This document shows positions 50,146 through 59,890 of a DNA stretch of 64,000 nt, piece after piece. The position numbers were made by a program, and so were the translations under genes. Below the pieces are notes generated by a model that ran no database searches, had not been told where the DNA came from, and was given only the letters and a program-made list of their open reading frames with translations. The DNA is from Marinifilum breve (GTDB lineage: Bacteria > Bacteroidota > Bacteroidia > Bacteroidales > Marinifilaceae), in contig NZ_QFLI01000003.1 in assembly GCF_003202155.1 (NCBI RefSeq), positions 62,001 through 126,000 on the forward strand, in the 5' to 3' direction. Position 1 is the first letter of the stretch; each line of letters starts with the position of its first letter.

Positions 50146-51942
50146 TTATTCTTTATACATCTTTTCGATAAGATGTTTGTATTTTTCCTGAATTACTTTT
50201 CTCTTCAACTTAAGAGTAGAAGTAATCTCTCCCGCTTCAATGGTAAATTCTTTAGGCAAAAGCGTAAATTTCTTTACCTGCTCAAATCTTGAAAGTTCCT
50301 TCTGCAACTCTTCAAATCTCTTCTCGAAAAACTCGATAATTTGTGAATTTGCCAAAAGCTCTTCAATTGAATTGAATACAATATTGTGTTGGATTGCATA
50401 AGCCTGTAAAGGGCCAAAAGCAGGAACTGCCAATGCAGTCACATAATTTCTGCAATCTCCAATTACTGCAATTTGCTCAATAAACTGATCGTTAACCAAT
50501 GTTGTTTCAATTTTCTGTGGAGCAACATATTTTCCACCAGAAGTTTTCATCAGATCTTTAATTCGATCAGTAATAACCAAGCGACCATTTTCATCGATTC
50601 TACCAGCATCGCCAGTACAAAACCAGCCATCTTTCATCACTTCAGCTGTAGCTTTAGGTTTTTTGTAATAACCACGCATTACACCTGGGCCTTTCACCAT
50701 GATCTCATCATTTTCCCCGATTTTAATTTCAGTTCCAATAATGGTGTTACCAGCAGTTCCAAAATCGATATTCTTATCGCCATATAAACTAACGGTAGCC
50801 ATGGTTTCGGTCAATCCATAACCAACTTTCACATTAATCCCCAAAGAATGGAAAAATTCCAATATTTCTCTGGAAACAGGTGCTCCACCACATGGTGTGA
50901 AGTTGATTCTACCTCCCATAATCCCGCGAAGTTTGCTTAGCACAAGCTTATCGGCGATTCTATGTTTAAGTTTCAATCCCAAAGGAATTTTCTTCTCGAA
51001 CATCTGATATTGGTTGTAGTATTTTTCACCAACTTTTACCGACCAGTTTAACAAAGCTCGTTTGGTTCCAGAAGCCTCTTGCGACTTATCCTTTATGCCA
51101 GAGTAAATCTTTTCATACAAACGAGGAACCGTACACATTAAAGTTGGTTTTACCTCTTTCATTACCTCGGCAATTTGTTTTGGATCACGATTGAAGTATA
51201 CCTCAATTCCACGGTGGAAACAGAAGAAACACCATCCTCGTTCGTAAACATGACTTAAAGGTAAGAAACTAAGAGAAATGTCGTTTTCAGATACATTTAA
51301 CTCCTTATCATGAGAAACCAATACACTCGAAATGTTCTTGTGGTCTATCATTACCCCCTTAGGTTCACCAGTTGTTCCTGATGTATAAATCAAGGTAGCC
51401 AGGTCATCAAACTGTCCACTAAAAAAGCGTTCATCGAATGCCTTTCCGAGACCAGAGTTTTTACCCATAATGATAAACTCATCCCAATACATGGATTTAT
51501 CATGATCTGTAAGTTTTGTTTTTTTATCGAAAACAACAACCATCTTCACGTGAGGAACCTCTTTTATCAATTCCATTGTACGATCGTACTGTTCTTGCTC
51601 TCCAACAAAAATAACCTGAACTTCAGAATCTTGAACTATGTATTTTGCTTCGCTTGTAGAGTTTGTAGGATATATTGGAACAGAAATGCCGCGAACACTC
51701 ATAATAGCTAAGTCTGCGGTAATCCATTCAGGCATGTTTTGAGAGAAAATTGCAACAGATTGCTTCTCCTTAACACCCAATTTCATAAGAGCTTTTGATA
51801 CTTGTCGAATTTGTAAACCAAATTCATTCCAGCTTACACCTATCCACTTATTGCTCTCTTCATCTTTATAGCGCATTGCAATTCGATCGCCAAATTTTTC
51901 AATTCTGTCACGAATTAACTTGCCCCAATGTTGATACTCCAT
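50146..51942 (-). CDS. Long-chain acyl-CoA ligase (AMP-forming)
   Basis: 598 residues. AMP-binding motif LIYTSGTTGEPKGVMIDH, then LSFLPLSHVYERG, GYGLTETMATVSL, the Asp of GWFCTGDAGRIDENG, and KDLMKTSGGKYVAPQKIE near the C-terminus. It activates fatty acids to acyl-CoA by way of acyl-AMP, as in FadD15-type enzymes. All core motifs intact. Single-gene unit with a TATATTTG promoter element and a terminator. Confidence 0.93.
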   Translation of the reverse strand: MEYQHWGKLIRDRIEKFGDRIAMRYKDEESNKWIGVSWNEFGLQIRQVSKALMKLGVKEKQSVAIFSQNMPEWITADLAIMSVRGISVPIYPTNSTSEAKYIVQDSEVQVIFVGEQEQYDRTMELIKEVPHVKMVVVFDKKTKLTDHDKSMYWDEFIIMGKNSGLGKAFDERFFSGQFDDLATLIYTSGTTGEPKGVMIDHKNISSVLVSHDKELNVSENDISLSFLPLSHVYERGWCFFCFHRGIEVYFNRDPKQIAEVMKEVKPTLMCTVPRLYEKIYSGIKDKSQEASGTKRALLNWSVKVGEKYYNQYQMFEKKIPLGLKLKHRIADKLVLSKLRGIMGGRINFTPCGGAPVSREILEFFHSLGINVKVGYGLTETMATVSLYGDKNIDFGTAGNTIIGTEIKIGENDEIMVKGPGVMRGYYKKPKATAEVMKDGWFCTGDAGRIDENGRLVITDRIKDLMKTSGGKYVAPQKIETTLVNDQFIEQIAVIGDCRNYVTALAVPAFGPLQAYAIQHNIVFNSIEELLANSQIIEFFEKRFEELQKELSRFEQVKKFTLLPKEFTIEAGEITSTLKLKRKVIQEKYKHLIEKMYKE

Positions 51943-51968
51943 AAAAGTATTTTAGTTGTAAATCGCTA

Positions 51969-51976
51969 CAAATATA
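51969..51976 (-). promoter_or_regulatory. Probable promoter of the acyl-CoA ligase gene (-7 element)
   Basis: On the minus strand TATATTTG fits TAnnTTTG; ATTT lies about 19 bases upstream as a weak -33 element. It is 26 bases ahead of the ATG. Confidence 0.5.
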
Positions 51977-52109
51977 ATCATGTTTGACCGATTTAAAATA
52001 TTTTCGCTGTATTGTAACGAGTTATAATGTGTTCAACATTATTAATTCACATCATAATACAAATCACAATTATCTATAAACAAACTACATTTCAGTAGTT
52101 TAAATAAAA

Positions 52110-52139
52110 AACGACCATCAACATAAGCTAATGGTCGTT
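52110..52139 (-). terminator. Terminator of the exonuclease-FAH unit
   Basis: AACGACCAT (52110-52118), loop of 12, ATGGTCGTT (52131-52139); minus-strand tail TTTTTATTTA. Confidence 0.85.
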
Positions 52140-52178
52140 AGTCGTATCTTAAATACAGAAATTATACTGTATTGCGCG

Positions 52179-52790
52179 TTATTTTACATGAAAATCCAAT
52201 AATTTCTCACCTTCCAAATCTGCAACTAAATGATCCCCAATCTTTACAGGACCTACTCCTTCTGGTGTTCCTGTATAAATCATGTCTCCAATTTTTAATG
52301 TGAAAAACTGTGACAAATATGAAATCAAGTAATCAATTGAGAAAATCATATTTGCTGTATTTCCTGCCTGAACTCTGTCTCCGTTGATATCCAAGTTAAA
52401 GTTTAAATTATCAACCGATTTAAACTTGTTTTTTGGAATAAACTTACTGATTGGAGCTGCTCCATCAAAAGCTTTTGCTTTTTCCCAAGGTAGTCCCTTT
52501 TTCTTGCATTCTGCTTGAATATCTCGAGCTGTAAAATCAATTCCCAAACCAATTTCCTCGTAATAACGATGCGCAAATTCAATCGGAATATTTTTACCAA
52601 CTCTATTGATTTTCACCACCACTTCCAATTCATGATGAATATCCTTTGAAAAATCAGGATAGTAAAAATCATTGTTATTCTTTAATAAAGCAGAATCAGG
52701 CATAGAGAAAACAACTGGTTCCTTAGGCACCGGATTGTTTAGCTCTTTAGCATGATTTACGTAATTCCTTCCAATGGCTAAAATCTTCAT
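52179..52790 (-). CDS. Fumarylacetoacetate hydrolase family protein
   Basis: 203 residues. Family features: ILAIGRNYVNHAKELNNPVP at the N-terminus, the metal-binding HHELEVVV, GLGIDFTARDIQ, and IYTGTPEGVGPVKIGD. Short members of this family act on acylpyruvates or as oxaloacetate decarboxylases (FAHD1-like). Start lies 30 bases after the exonuclease stop, so the two are probably one transcript. Exact substrate uncertain. Confidence 0.88.
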   Translation of the reverse strand: MKILAIGRNYVNHAKELNNPVPKEPVVFSMPDSALLKNNNDFYYPDFSKDIHHELEVVVKINRVGKNIPIEFAHRYYEEIGLGIDFTARDIQAECKKKGLPWEKAKAFDGAAPISKFIPKNKFKSVDNLNFNLDINGDRVQAGNTANMIFSIDYLISYLSQFFTLKIGDMIYTGTPEGVGPVKIGDHLVADLEGEKLLDFHVK

Positions 52791-52820
52791 TTCAATAAAT
52801 ATGATCTGTTAAACAATGGA

Positions 52821-53588
52821 TTATTTATTAAACCCGCGAAGTTTAATTTCTGTAAGGATTTTTTTAGTGTACAACGGGAAATCACTATTCATAACCCAAC
52901 CATAATACCCTGGTTGTTGTGCCAATACTTCCTCAACAGTTTTTCCTTTGTTCTTACCAAAGTTGAATCTTTCAACACCTTTCTCATCAATGATAATAAA
53001 ACCGGCAAAATCAGCATTTTTGTTCTGAGTTGAGAATTTTGACAAAAACTCAATATCATTCTCCAATGAATCGTACTTGTCCAACTGTGATTTAAGCACT
53101 TCATATGTTGCTTTGGTATCTGCCTCGGCTCCATGAGCTCCTTCCAACTCTTTATTACAATAAAAACGATAAGCTGCACTTAAAGTTCTTTGTTCCATTT
53201 TGTGGAATATGGTTTGAACATCAACAAACTTTCTTTTACGCATATCAAAATCGATATCAGCACGCAAAAATTCCTCTGCTAACAACGGAAAGTCGAAACG
53301 ATTCGAATTGTAACCTGCCAAATCACATCCTTCCAAATATTTAGCAATGGTTTTACCCAATTCCTTAAATGTTGGTTCATCTTTTACATCCTCATCCTTA
53401 ATACCATGAACAGCCGAAGCATGAGCAGGAATATGCATTTCAGGATTAACGCGATAAGTTTTTACTTCTTCATCGCCATTAGGATTAACTTTTACGATAC
53501 AGATTTCAACAATACGATCCTTCGCAACATTAATTCCTGTTGTTTCTAAATCGATAAAAGCTATTGGATTCTTTAAATTAAGATTCAT
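52821..53588 (-). CDS. 3'-5' exonuclease, DnaQ-like, with ExoX-type C-terminus
   Basis: 255 residues. DEDDh exonuclease: FIDLETTGINVAKDRIVEI (Asp and Glu of motif I), GYNSNRFDFPLLAEEF (motif II), and HGAEADTKATYEVL (motif III His and Asp). The C-terminal 50 residues (FNFGKNKGKTVEEVLAQQP, YYGWVMNSDFP) match the extra domain of exodeoxyribonuclease X/DUF3820-type proteins. It would trim DNA 3' ends in repair or proofreading. Downstream of dnaN on the same strand, separated by 374 bases with two hairpins. Confidence 0.88.
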   Translation of the reverse strand: MNLNLKNPIAFIDLETTGINVAKDRIVEICIVKVNPNGDEEVKTYRVNPEMHIPAHASAVHGIKDEDVKDEPTFKELGKTIAKYLEGCDLAGYNSNRFDFPLLAEEFLRADIDFDMRKRKFVDVQTIFHKMEQRTLSAAYRFYCNKELEGAHGAEADTKATYEVLKSQLDKYDSLENDIEFLSKFSTQNKNADFAGFIIIDEKGVERFNFGKNKGKTVEEVLAQQPGYYGWVMNSDFPLYTKKILTEIKLRGFNK

Positions 53589-53962
53589 CTATTATTTATT
53601 GTGATTTTTAAACGGTATAAAAATATAAAAACCTGAGCTCGATGTAAAATTAGTCCACAGTTTGATCTGGTTTTGAGTAGAAATTTTCACAAAATCGAGC
53701 AGAAATATCGGGATATTTTAAACGATTTTGGGGCAATTTATACCAAAAGCAGACAAATTAATAAAGGAAAGCTCTCTTCACAACATCTTCACATTAAAAA
53801 TTCCTTAAAATAGCCCGCTATTATTTCAGAATTTTTAATGCGAATCTATTGCAAATATATCTTTCTGTGGATAGAATTTTACTTCGAAATCAGGTTTAAC
53901 CTAACAGAAATATACTCTCTGTTAGGTTTTTAATATCATTATTTTTTGATTTTTAATTCTGC
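53589..53962. other. 374-bp intergenic region with two strong hairpins
   Basis: No gene found. CATTAAAAATTC (53792-53803) pairs perfectly with GAATTTTTAATG (53829-53840), with further pairing inside (AATAG-CCCG-CTATT). AACCTAACAGA (53898-53908) pairs with TCTGTTAGGTT (53918-53928) and is followed on the plus strand by TTTTTA. The second could end dnaN transcription poorly on the minus strand because its T-run is on the other side. The promoter of the exonuclease gene must also lie here. Confidence 0.6.
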
Positions 53963-55093
53963 TTATGCATTAATCATCATTGGCATTAACAACATCAATA
54001 CATCTTCGTCAGCATTTTCATTATCGTATGGTAAGAAAATACCTGCTCTTGTAGGATCAGATAATTCAATCATTACATTCGATGATGAAATGTTTGAAAG
54101 GATTTCCAATAAGAATACTGATTTAAATCCAATTTCCAATTCTTGTCCTTCGTATTGACAAAGCAATCTTTCTCTTGCTGAGATTGAGAAGTCGATATCC
54201 TGAGCAGAAACAACCAATTCGTTTGCTCTCAATTCGAACTTAATCAAGTTACTTGCCGGGTTCGAAAATACAGAAACACGTTTTAATGTGTTGTACAATT
54301 CTACTCTATCAATAGTAAGAACATTAGGATTGTTCTTAGGAATTACCGAATTGTAGCTTGGATAATTTCCTTCAACCAATCGACAAATCAACTTGTAATT
54401 CGATAGTGTGAAGAATGCATTCTTATCATCGAATTCCACTTTAACAGGATTTTCTTCTTTTGGCAAGATATTGCGTAATAAAGAAGCTGGTTTCTTAGGC
54501 AAAATGAATGATGATTCAACGTCTGATCTTCCATCTAAACGCTTATAACGAACCAATTTGTGAGCATCTGATGCTACAAAAGTCAAATCATTGTTACCCA
54601 ACTCAACAAAAATACCATTCATTACAGGACGAAGTTCATCATCAGCTGTAGCGAATAAAGTTTTGTTTACACCTGTTAAAAGAACATCACTCTCAACGGT
54701 AATATTTACCAAACTGCTTTCTTCTTTTTCAGGAAGCTTTGGAAAATCTTCACCATTCTGTCCAACGATACTAAACACACCATTTTCGGATGTAATTTTT
54801 ACAGCCAAAGAAGTACTGTCGATATCGAAAGTTAGAGGTTGCTCCGGAAATTCTTTTAAAGTATCAGTCAAAATTTTAGCAGGAAAAGCAATCACCCCTT
54901 CACCATCTGAAGTTTCAAGAGGAATAGTGGTAATTAAAGTAGATTCCAAATCAGATGCAGTTGCTATCAATTCACCATCTTTAAGCTCAAAAAGGAAGTT
55001 ATCCAAGATTGGTAAAGTGTTTTTACTACTGATAACTCTACTTATGGCCTGTAAGTGACTTAACAATTCTGTACTTGATACTACAAATTTCAT
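53963..55093 (-). CDS. dnaN: DNA polymerase III beta subunit (sliding clamp)
   Basis: 376 residues from ATG 55093 (MKFVVSSTELLSHLQAISRV); ATG 55099 two codons earlier is possible. Typical clamp sequence: SSKNTLPILDNFLFEL, GEDFPKLPE, TDGRSDVESS-like LDGRSDVESSFILPKK, and the C-terminal LMLLMPMMIN. It forms the ring that tethers the replicative polymerase. In this region it stands before gldG/gldF rather than next to dnaA. A TAAATTTG -7-like element lies at 55194-55201 (minus strand). Confidence 0.95.
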   Translation of the reverse strand: MKFVVSSTELLSHLQAISRVISSKNTLPILDNFLFELKDGELIATASDLESTLITTIPLETSDGEGVIAFPAKILTDTLKEFPEQPLTFDIDSTSLAVKITSENGVFSIVGQNGEDFPKLPEKEESSLVNITVESDVLLTGVNKTLFATADDELRPVMNGIFVELGNNDLTFVASDAHKLVRYKRLDGRSDVESSFILPKKPASLLRNILPKEENPVKVEFDDKNAFFTLSNYKLICRLVEGNYPSYNSVIPKNNPNVLTIDRVELYNTLKRVSVFSNPASNLIKFELRANELVVSAQDIDFSISARERLLCQYEGQELEIGFKSVFLLEILSNISSSNVMIELSDPTRAGIFLPYDNENADEDVLMLLMPMMINA

Positions 55094-55340
55094 TTGCATA
55101 ATATTTAAAAGTTAACCTAAAATTCTATATTTCAACGCTTAAACAAGTTCAAAACCGAAGCTTATTTTAGCACAGTATTAAGTGGTGAATATACAAATTT
55201 ATTAAGGATTGACGATATCCTAAAGACAAAAAAGATTTGCTACATTACTAAATAAAATCAGAATTTTATTTAAAAACAGCATATTACCAATAATATTAAG
55301 ATACGAAGTAATTTTTAAATCATAAATATCTCTCTCATAT

Positions 55341-57053
55341 TTATGATCTTGCAAATTTTCGTTTCCTCATAAAATATCTTAATACTCCAAAAAACAAAAG
55401 TAGAAACAAAGGCAAAATCACATTCACTACTTGCCAAAATAATCTTTCCGATCTGATTTTGGTTTTATCAAGCATTCTGAGTTTTACTTCTCTTGCTCTT
55501 AATTCCATCCAACCTTCGTTATCACACAAATAATCAATGCAATTCAAAAGAAAGTTTCTATTTCCATATGTTTTTCTTGAATATCTATCGTATCCCAAAG
55601 CTTCAATCTGCCTGTTTTTTCCAACTCCTCGAACCCTGTTTTTTATAATGTCTCCATCCGAAATTACAATCATTTTGCTTGGAGCACTTTCCGATTTAAA
55701 TGATTTACGATCGATTCCTTTCCAGGCTCTGTTCTTAAATGCGGATTGAAAATTCCCCTCAAGTAAAACAGCAATTTTCTTTCTACCTACAGCAAAATCT
55801 TCCGGTCTAGGCTTTTGATTCACAATTTCTAAACTTACAACACTAGGCACTTTTTCCAGGCGAGTATAGTCAGAACTTGTTAGCAGAGTGGTTTGTTTCA
55901 CATTGGCATTCTCACTCACCCAATCAATCGAATTGGCAAATTCTGCTTTTACAACATTCAATTTTCGTGTAATAGGATGATGATCTGGTACATTCAGCAA
56001 AGGTGAATAATACCATGGAGCAGGCGTAAACTTTGGCTTCTCTCCTGGTAGTGCAGTTTGAACCGGAATCAACTGGCCCTGAATATCCATCACCAAATCA
56101 GGATTAATCCTAACTCCATAAGTAAATAGCTGATCTTCTATATTTAATGGCTTATAAAAAGCAACAGTGCTCTCTTTTACTTGCAAACTATCCATGCTCG
56201 CCGACACCTCATCTACCAACCACAGAATTCGTCCTCCATTCATCAAATATTGATCGATCTCATATTTAGCCTCTCTGGAAAATTCATTTCTTGGCTGTGC
56301 AATTACAAGTGCTGAATATTTCTTTTTAGAGTGATTCAGTTTTTGCGCAATAATTCTATCTACCTCATATTTTTGTAGAAGAGAAGCTGTAAAATCTGCA
56401 ACTTCAAATTCGTTCAATTCCCCTTGCCCAATTAAGAAGGCAATATTTTTAGGTTGCTTACTTTGCAACATTCGAATGGCCTTAGTTAGCTCAAACTCTA
56501 TGGTTTCAATGGAATGATTCAAATTTTCTTCAGCTGATAAGCCAGTCACATTTTTCAACAAATGAACTGAAGTTTCTTTCTCTGTATCATGAACTATTAT
56601 TCCAGGAACAATAATCTTTTGCTTTAAACTTCCATCGGTAGTTCTTTCTTGCAAACTGGTTGGTTTTAACCCTCGCGCAGCCAGCTGTTCATACATTTCG
56701 TTCCTTTGCTTGGGATTAGGAATATCACTGGTATTAATTAAGGCATAATTGATGTTCACATTTGCATAAGCCTCCAATTCATCAAGCATTTCAATACTTG
56801 CTTTCTGAAGCTTTTTAAATCCATGAGGCAAATCTCCTGCCAGATAAATTTCAAAGTACAAATCCTTATCTAATGAACCTACCAATTGCTTGGTATTATC
56901 TGATAATGTATACCTTTTCTCAGCCGTGAAATCAATACGAAAAAAATAAACTTGAAGAACTAGAACCAGAACTCCTAATCCAATTAGTGAAATCAATAAA
57001 TTGAGAATATCTTGCTTCCTTTTGTTTTTAATCATAGCTTTCTCTTTTACCAT
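55341..57053 (-). CDS. gldG: Gliding motility ABC-transporter-associated protein GldG
   Basis: 570 residues. N-terminal membrane helix (about 16-36, NLLISLIGLGVLVLVLQVYF), large periplasmic domain of the ABC-type uncharacterised transport family (FTAEKRYTLSDNTKQLVGSL, NIAFLIGQGELNEFE, GRILWLVDEVSASMDSL), and a C-terminal helix (WQVVNVILPLFLLLFFGVLR). GldG works with GldF and GldA in gliding in Flavobacterium. The ATG overlaps the gldF stop (ATGGTAA), so translation is coupled. No gldA lies adjacent in this window. Confidence 0.9.
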   Translation of the reverse strand: MVKEKAMIKNKRKQDILNLLISLIGLGVLVLVLQVYFFRIDFTAEKRYTLSDNTKQLVGSLDKDLYFEIYLAGDLPHGFKKLQKASIEMLDELEAYANVNINYALINTSDIPNPKQRNEMYEQLAARGLKPTSLQERTTDGSLKQKIIVPGIIVHDTEKETSVHLLKNVTGLSAEENLNHSIETIEFELTKAIRMLQSKQPKNIAFLIGQGELNEFEVADFTASLLQKYEVDRIIAQKLNHSKKKYSALVIAQPRNEFSREAKYEIDQYLMNGGRILWLVDEVSASMDSLQVKESTVAFYKPLNIEDQLFTYGVRINPDLVMDIQGQLIPVQTALPGEKPKFTPAPWYYSPLLNVPDHHPITRKLNVVKAEFANSIDWVSENANVKQTTLLTSSDYTRLEKVPSVVSLEIVNQKPRPEDFAVGRKKIAVLLEGNFQSAFKNRAWKGIDRKSFKSESAPSKMIVISDGDIIKNRVRGVGKNRQIEALGYDRYSRKTYGNRNFLLNCIDYLCDNEGWMELRAREVKLRMLDKTKIRSERLFWQVVNVILPLFLLLFFGVLRYFMRKRKFARS

Positions 57054-57778
57054 TTTCTACTTTTTAAAACTGTTTTTGTAATCAATAAAAAAGCTACAAT
57101 TACACCTATAAAATAAACCAGATCTCTTGAATCAACTACCCCTCGAGAAATTGATTTATAATGTTCCTGGATTCCTAAATTGTAAATATCGGATTGCACA
57201 CTCCGAAAGATGATCAGATCAGCTAAATAATCGAAGCCTGTATAAAACAAAAAGCACAGAATCAACGCAAGTAAAAATGCAACAATTTGATTATCGGTTA
57301 CCGAACTAGAGAAAACACCAATTACAACATAAACGGCCGCTAAAAGAAACAGCCCAATAAACGATCCCCAGAAAGCTCCTGAATCGATACTACCAACAGG
57401 ATTTCCCAAATAATAAATCGAGAAATAATAAATTAGACAGAACAATAGAGAAACAGAAATCACCAAAAGTGCAGCAAAATATTTTGCAAGTACAATTTCC
57501 ATCTCCTTTAAAGGTCTCGTATATACCAGTTCTATGGTGCCTTGTTTTTTCTCATCTGCGAACAATCGCATGCAAACCGCAGGAATCAAAAACAAGTATA
57601 TCCACGGAGACATCTCGAACAAAACATCAAGATTTGCATATCCTGTATCCAATGGGTTTGTAGATCCAGGAAATACCCATACAAATAATCCTGTTGCTAT
57701 TAAATAAACTGATAAAATCAGGTAACCAGTAAGAGAACTGAAAAAAGTTCGGAACTCCTTTATTAGAAGTGCTAGCAT
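57047..57778 (-). CDS. gldF: Gliding motility ABC transporter permease GldF
   Basis: 243 residues from ATG 57778 (MLALLIKEFRTFFSSLTGYL, the conserved N-terminus); a further in-frame Met at 57817 adds 13 unlikely residues. ABC-2-type permease with six membrane helices and the central ADEKKQGTIELVYTRPL motif. It forms the membrane channel of the Gld ABC transporter. Divergent from the PagL-like gene. Confidence 0.92.
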   Translation of the reverse strand: MLALLIKEFRTFFSSLTGYLILSVYLIATGLFVWVFPGSTNPLDTGYANLDVLFEMSPWIYLFLIPAVCMRLFADEKKQGTIELVYTRPLKEMEIVLAKYFAALLVISVSLLFCLIYYFSIYYLGNPVGSIDSGAFWGSFIGLFLLAAVYVVIGVFSSSVTDNQIVAFLLALILCFLFYTGFDYLADLIIFRSVQSDIYNLGIQEHYKSISRGVVDSRDLVYFIGVIVAFLLITKTVLKSRKW

Positions 57779-57875
57779 AAAATGTGTGTGTTTTACTATA
57801 CTACCACAAATTTGCAAAATTATTTTAGTAGAAAAAATTTGTTTTTCAATTCATTTAATTTACATAAATTTGAAC

Positions 57876-58991
57876 ATGAAAAATTACCTACTACTTATAC
57901 TCTCTATTTTAATTTTCAAATGCAGTACTGCACAAGAGAATAGTAGCAACGATATCTTTACAACAAGCATTAGGTATCATTATGGTGTGGTTTTACCTCA
58001 TCATAAATCAATCCGTTATTTAGTCAATGATCAAGTTAGTGCTATTGAGCTGAATTTTGGCTTTCTGCCTTCAAGAAAGAGAACCTGGTCTAAATTATAC
58101 AATCAACCAGAAATAGGGTTGGGATTTTATCATGGAAGTCTAGGTAATGATGAAGTATTGGGAAATACGAATGCCATATTTCCATATATCAATTTTAATC
58201 TTAAAAATTATCAGAAAGTAAGTTTACGCTTACAAACAGGTTTCGGAGTTGCACATACCAAGAAACACTTTCATCCTACAAAGAATTACACAAATGTAGC
58301 GATAGGATCAGAATTCAATGCTTTTTTCAAACTTCTTTTAAGTAGTTCGTATCGTTTCACCAGTAAGTGGTCTACTAGTGCTGGATTAGGTTTTCAGCAT
58401 CTTTCAAATGGTTCAATAAAAGTACCTAACAAAGGTCTTAACATGGCTACTGCAAGCATTGGTATTCAATATCATTTTAATGATTTTCATAAACCAGTTA
58501 GGAGCCATTCAAATTTTAACCATCCAAAATTAAATGATGAAATTGTAATTGTTTGGAACAATGGTATAAAACAAACAGCAGAAAAAGATGATCACAAATA
58601 TTACAAAACAGGTATAAGCCTGGGATATTTAAGAGGCATAAATGCCAAACAGAAAATAGGACTGGGAATCGATCTCTTCTACGATAAATCTGCAAACAGA
58701 GGAAAATGGGATTTTGATCCTCAAACCAAATTTAAAGATCGTTTTAGCCAGGCTGTTTTCGTATCTCACGAACTGGTTATACAAAGATTTAGCATAGTTG
58801 CAAACATAGGAGCTTATACACTTTTCGAAACAAAACCAGAAAAACCTATATACACTAGAGTTGGATTAAAATACGAGATAAACAAACATTTTTTAGCCAG
58901 TTTAGGTTTAAAAGCTCACTTGGGAAAGGCCGATTATATTGAATGGGGGATTGGTTATAGATTAAAAACAAAGAGTAATGAGAAACCTTAG
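57876..58991 (+). CDS. PagL-like acyloxyacyl hydrolase / lipid A deacylase, copy 1
   Basis: 371 residues from ATG 57876 (MKNYLLLILSIL...CSTAQ signal peptide). The PagL-like barrel region includes PEIGLGFYHGSLGNDEVLGN and the catalytic-type FQHLSNGSIKVPNKGLN (His and Ser as in PagL HxS). It would act in the outer membrane and remove an acyl chain from lipid A. At 371 residues it is about twice as long as PagL, with a second barrel-like half (GISLGYLRGINAKQKIGLGI). It overlaps the next gene by 14 bases. A second copy lies at 59891. Confidence 0.78.
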   Translation: MKNYLLLILSILIFKCSTAQENSSNDIFTTSIRYHYGVVLPHHKSIRYLVNDQVSAIELNFGFLPSRKRTWSKLYNQPEIGLGFYHGSLGNDEVLGNTNAIFPYINFNLKNYQKVSLRLQTGFGVAHTKKHFHPTKNYTNVAIGSEFNAFFKLLLSSSYRFTSKWSTSAGLGFQHLSNGSIKVPNKGLNMATASIGIQYHFNDFHKPVRSHSNFNHPKLNDEIVIVWNNGIKQTAEKDDHKYYKTGISLGYLRGINAKQKIGLGIDLFYDKSANRGKWDFDPQTKFKDRFSQAVFVSHELVIQRFSIVANIGAYTLFETKPEKPIYTRVGLKYEINKHFLASLGLKAHLGKADYIEWGIGYRLKTKSNEKP

Positions 58992-59717
58992 CCTACTAAT
59001 TATTTTAGCAACATACTGTCTTTCATCTTGCAGTTCTTTTAATCCTTTTGAAAGTGAGGGAGAATATATAGAAAAGAGAATAGATATAAACGGAGTTAGT
59101 GAAATTGAAAACTTAAATACTTTTCAGATTCAAATTATTCAGGATGGTGAAGAATTTATTGTACTGAAAGGAGGGGAAAATCTAGTTTCAAAAACAAATA
59201 TTAAAGTTGCAGATTGACAATTGACCATTCATACAACAACAAAGCTCGTAATTTTGATTTAATTACGGCAGAAGTTCATTTAAAAGAAGTAACTAAAATA
59301 ACTTGTTCAGCTCCGGCAAACATTTCAAGTATAGATAAGCTTAGTGGAAATCATCTCGACATTATTGTATATTCAGAATCACAACTTGTTGAAACGCATT
59401 TGAATTTAGAATATGACAGCATGAAGTTTCACTCATTTGGTTCTGCAACTGGTGAGTTTAAGTTTTTTGGAATCTGCCCCAACACTAACTATACCCTTAA
59501 TGGTGTAATTAATATTAAAGCAGGAGATTTACAAAGTAACAACATAAGTCTGGCTCAAAATGGTATCGGAGAAGCTCATGTTTGGGCAAAAGATAAACTC
59601 AATGTAACCATATATTCTAGTGGTAACATATACTACAAAGGAACTCCTGAAATTTCCGTAAAAAGAATTCAGGTTAACAATCAGAATCCAACTGGAGAAG
59701 TATTACAAGAAAAATAA
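58978..59717 (+). pseudogene. GIN-domain (DUF2807) lipoprotein, copy 1, broken by frameshift
   Basis: It starts as a lipoprotein (LSSC lipobox, Cys18) and the first 79 residues align with the intact copy at 60988-61731 (IQIIQDGEEFIVLKGGENLV against ITIIQDDSHSIYFKGGENIL). The frame stops at TGA 59215-59217. The homology resumes one frame back at 59214 (LTIDHSYNNKARNFD against LTIKHDYSNWLHNLE) and runs to 59717. Compared with the intact copy, four residues and the phase are lost, as from a deletion of about 13 bases. GIN domains form beta-helix-like adhesin heads. Sequencing error or phase variation would be alternatives. Confidence 0.82.
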
Positions 59718-59890
59718 TATTTTGTTGTTTCACTCTTTTAAAGTAATTTAAATAGTGCTACTAACCCATCACATGTATTAATCCTTGGGAAGGTTACTTT
59801 GGTAATCTCTCAAATTTCAGGATTAACATTTCACATGTAATGTATTCAGAAATATTTCAACCCGCTTGAAATATGTAACAATTGGACGGT

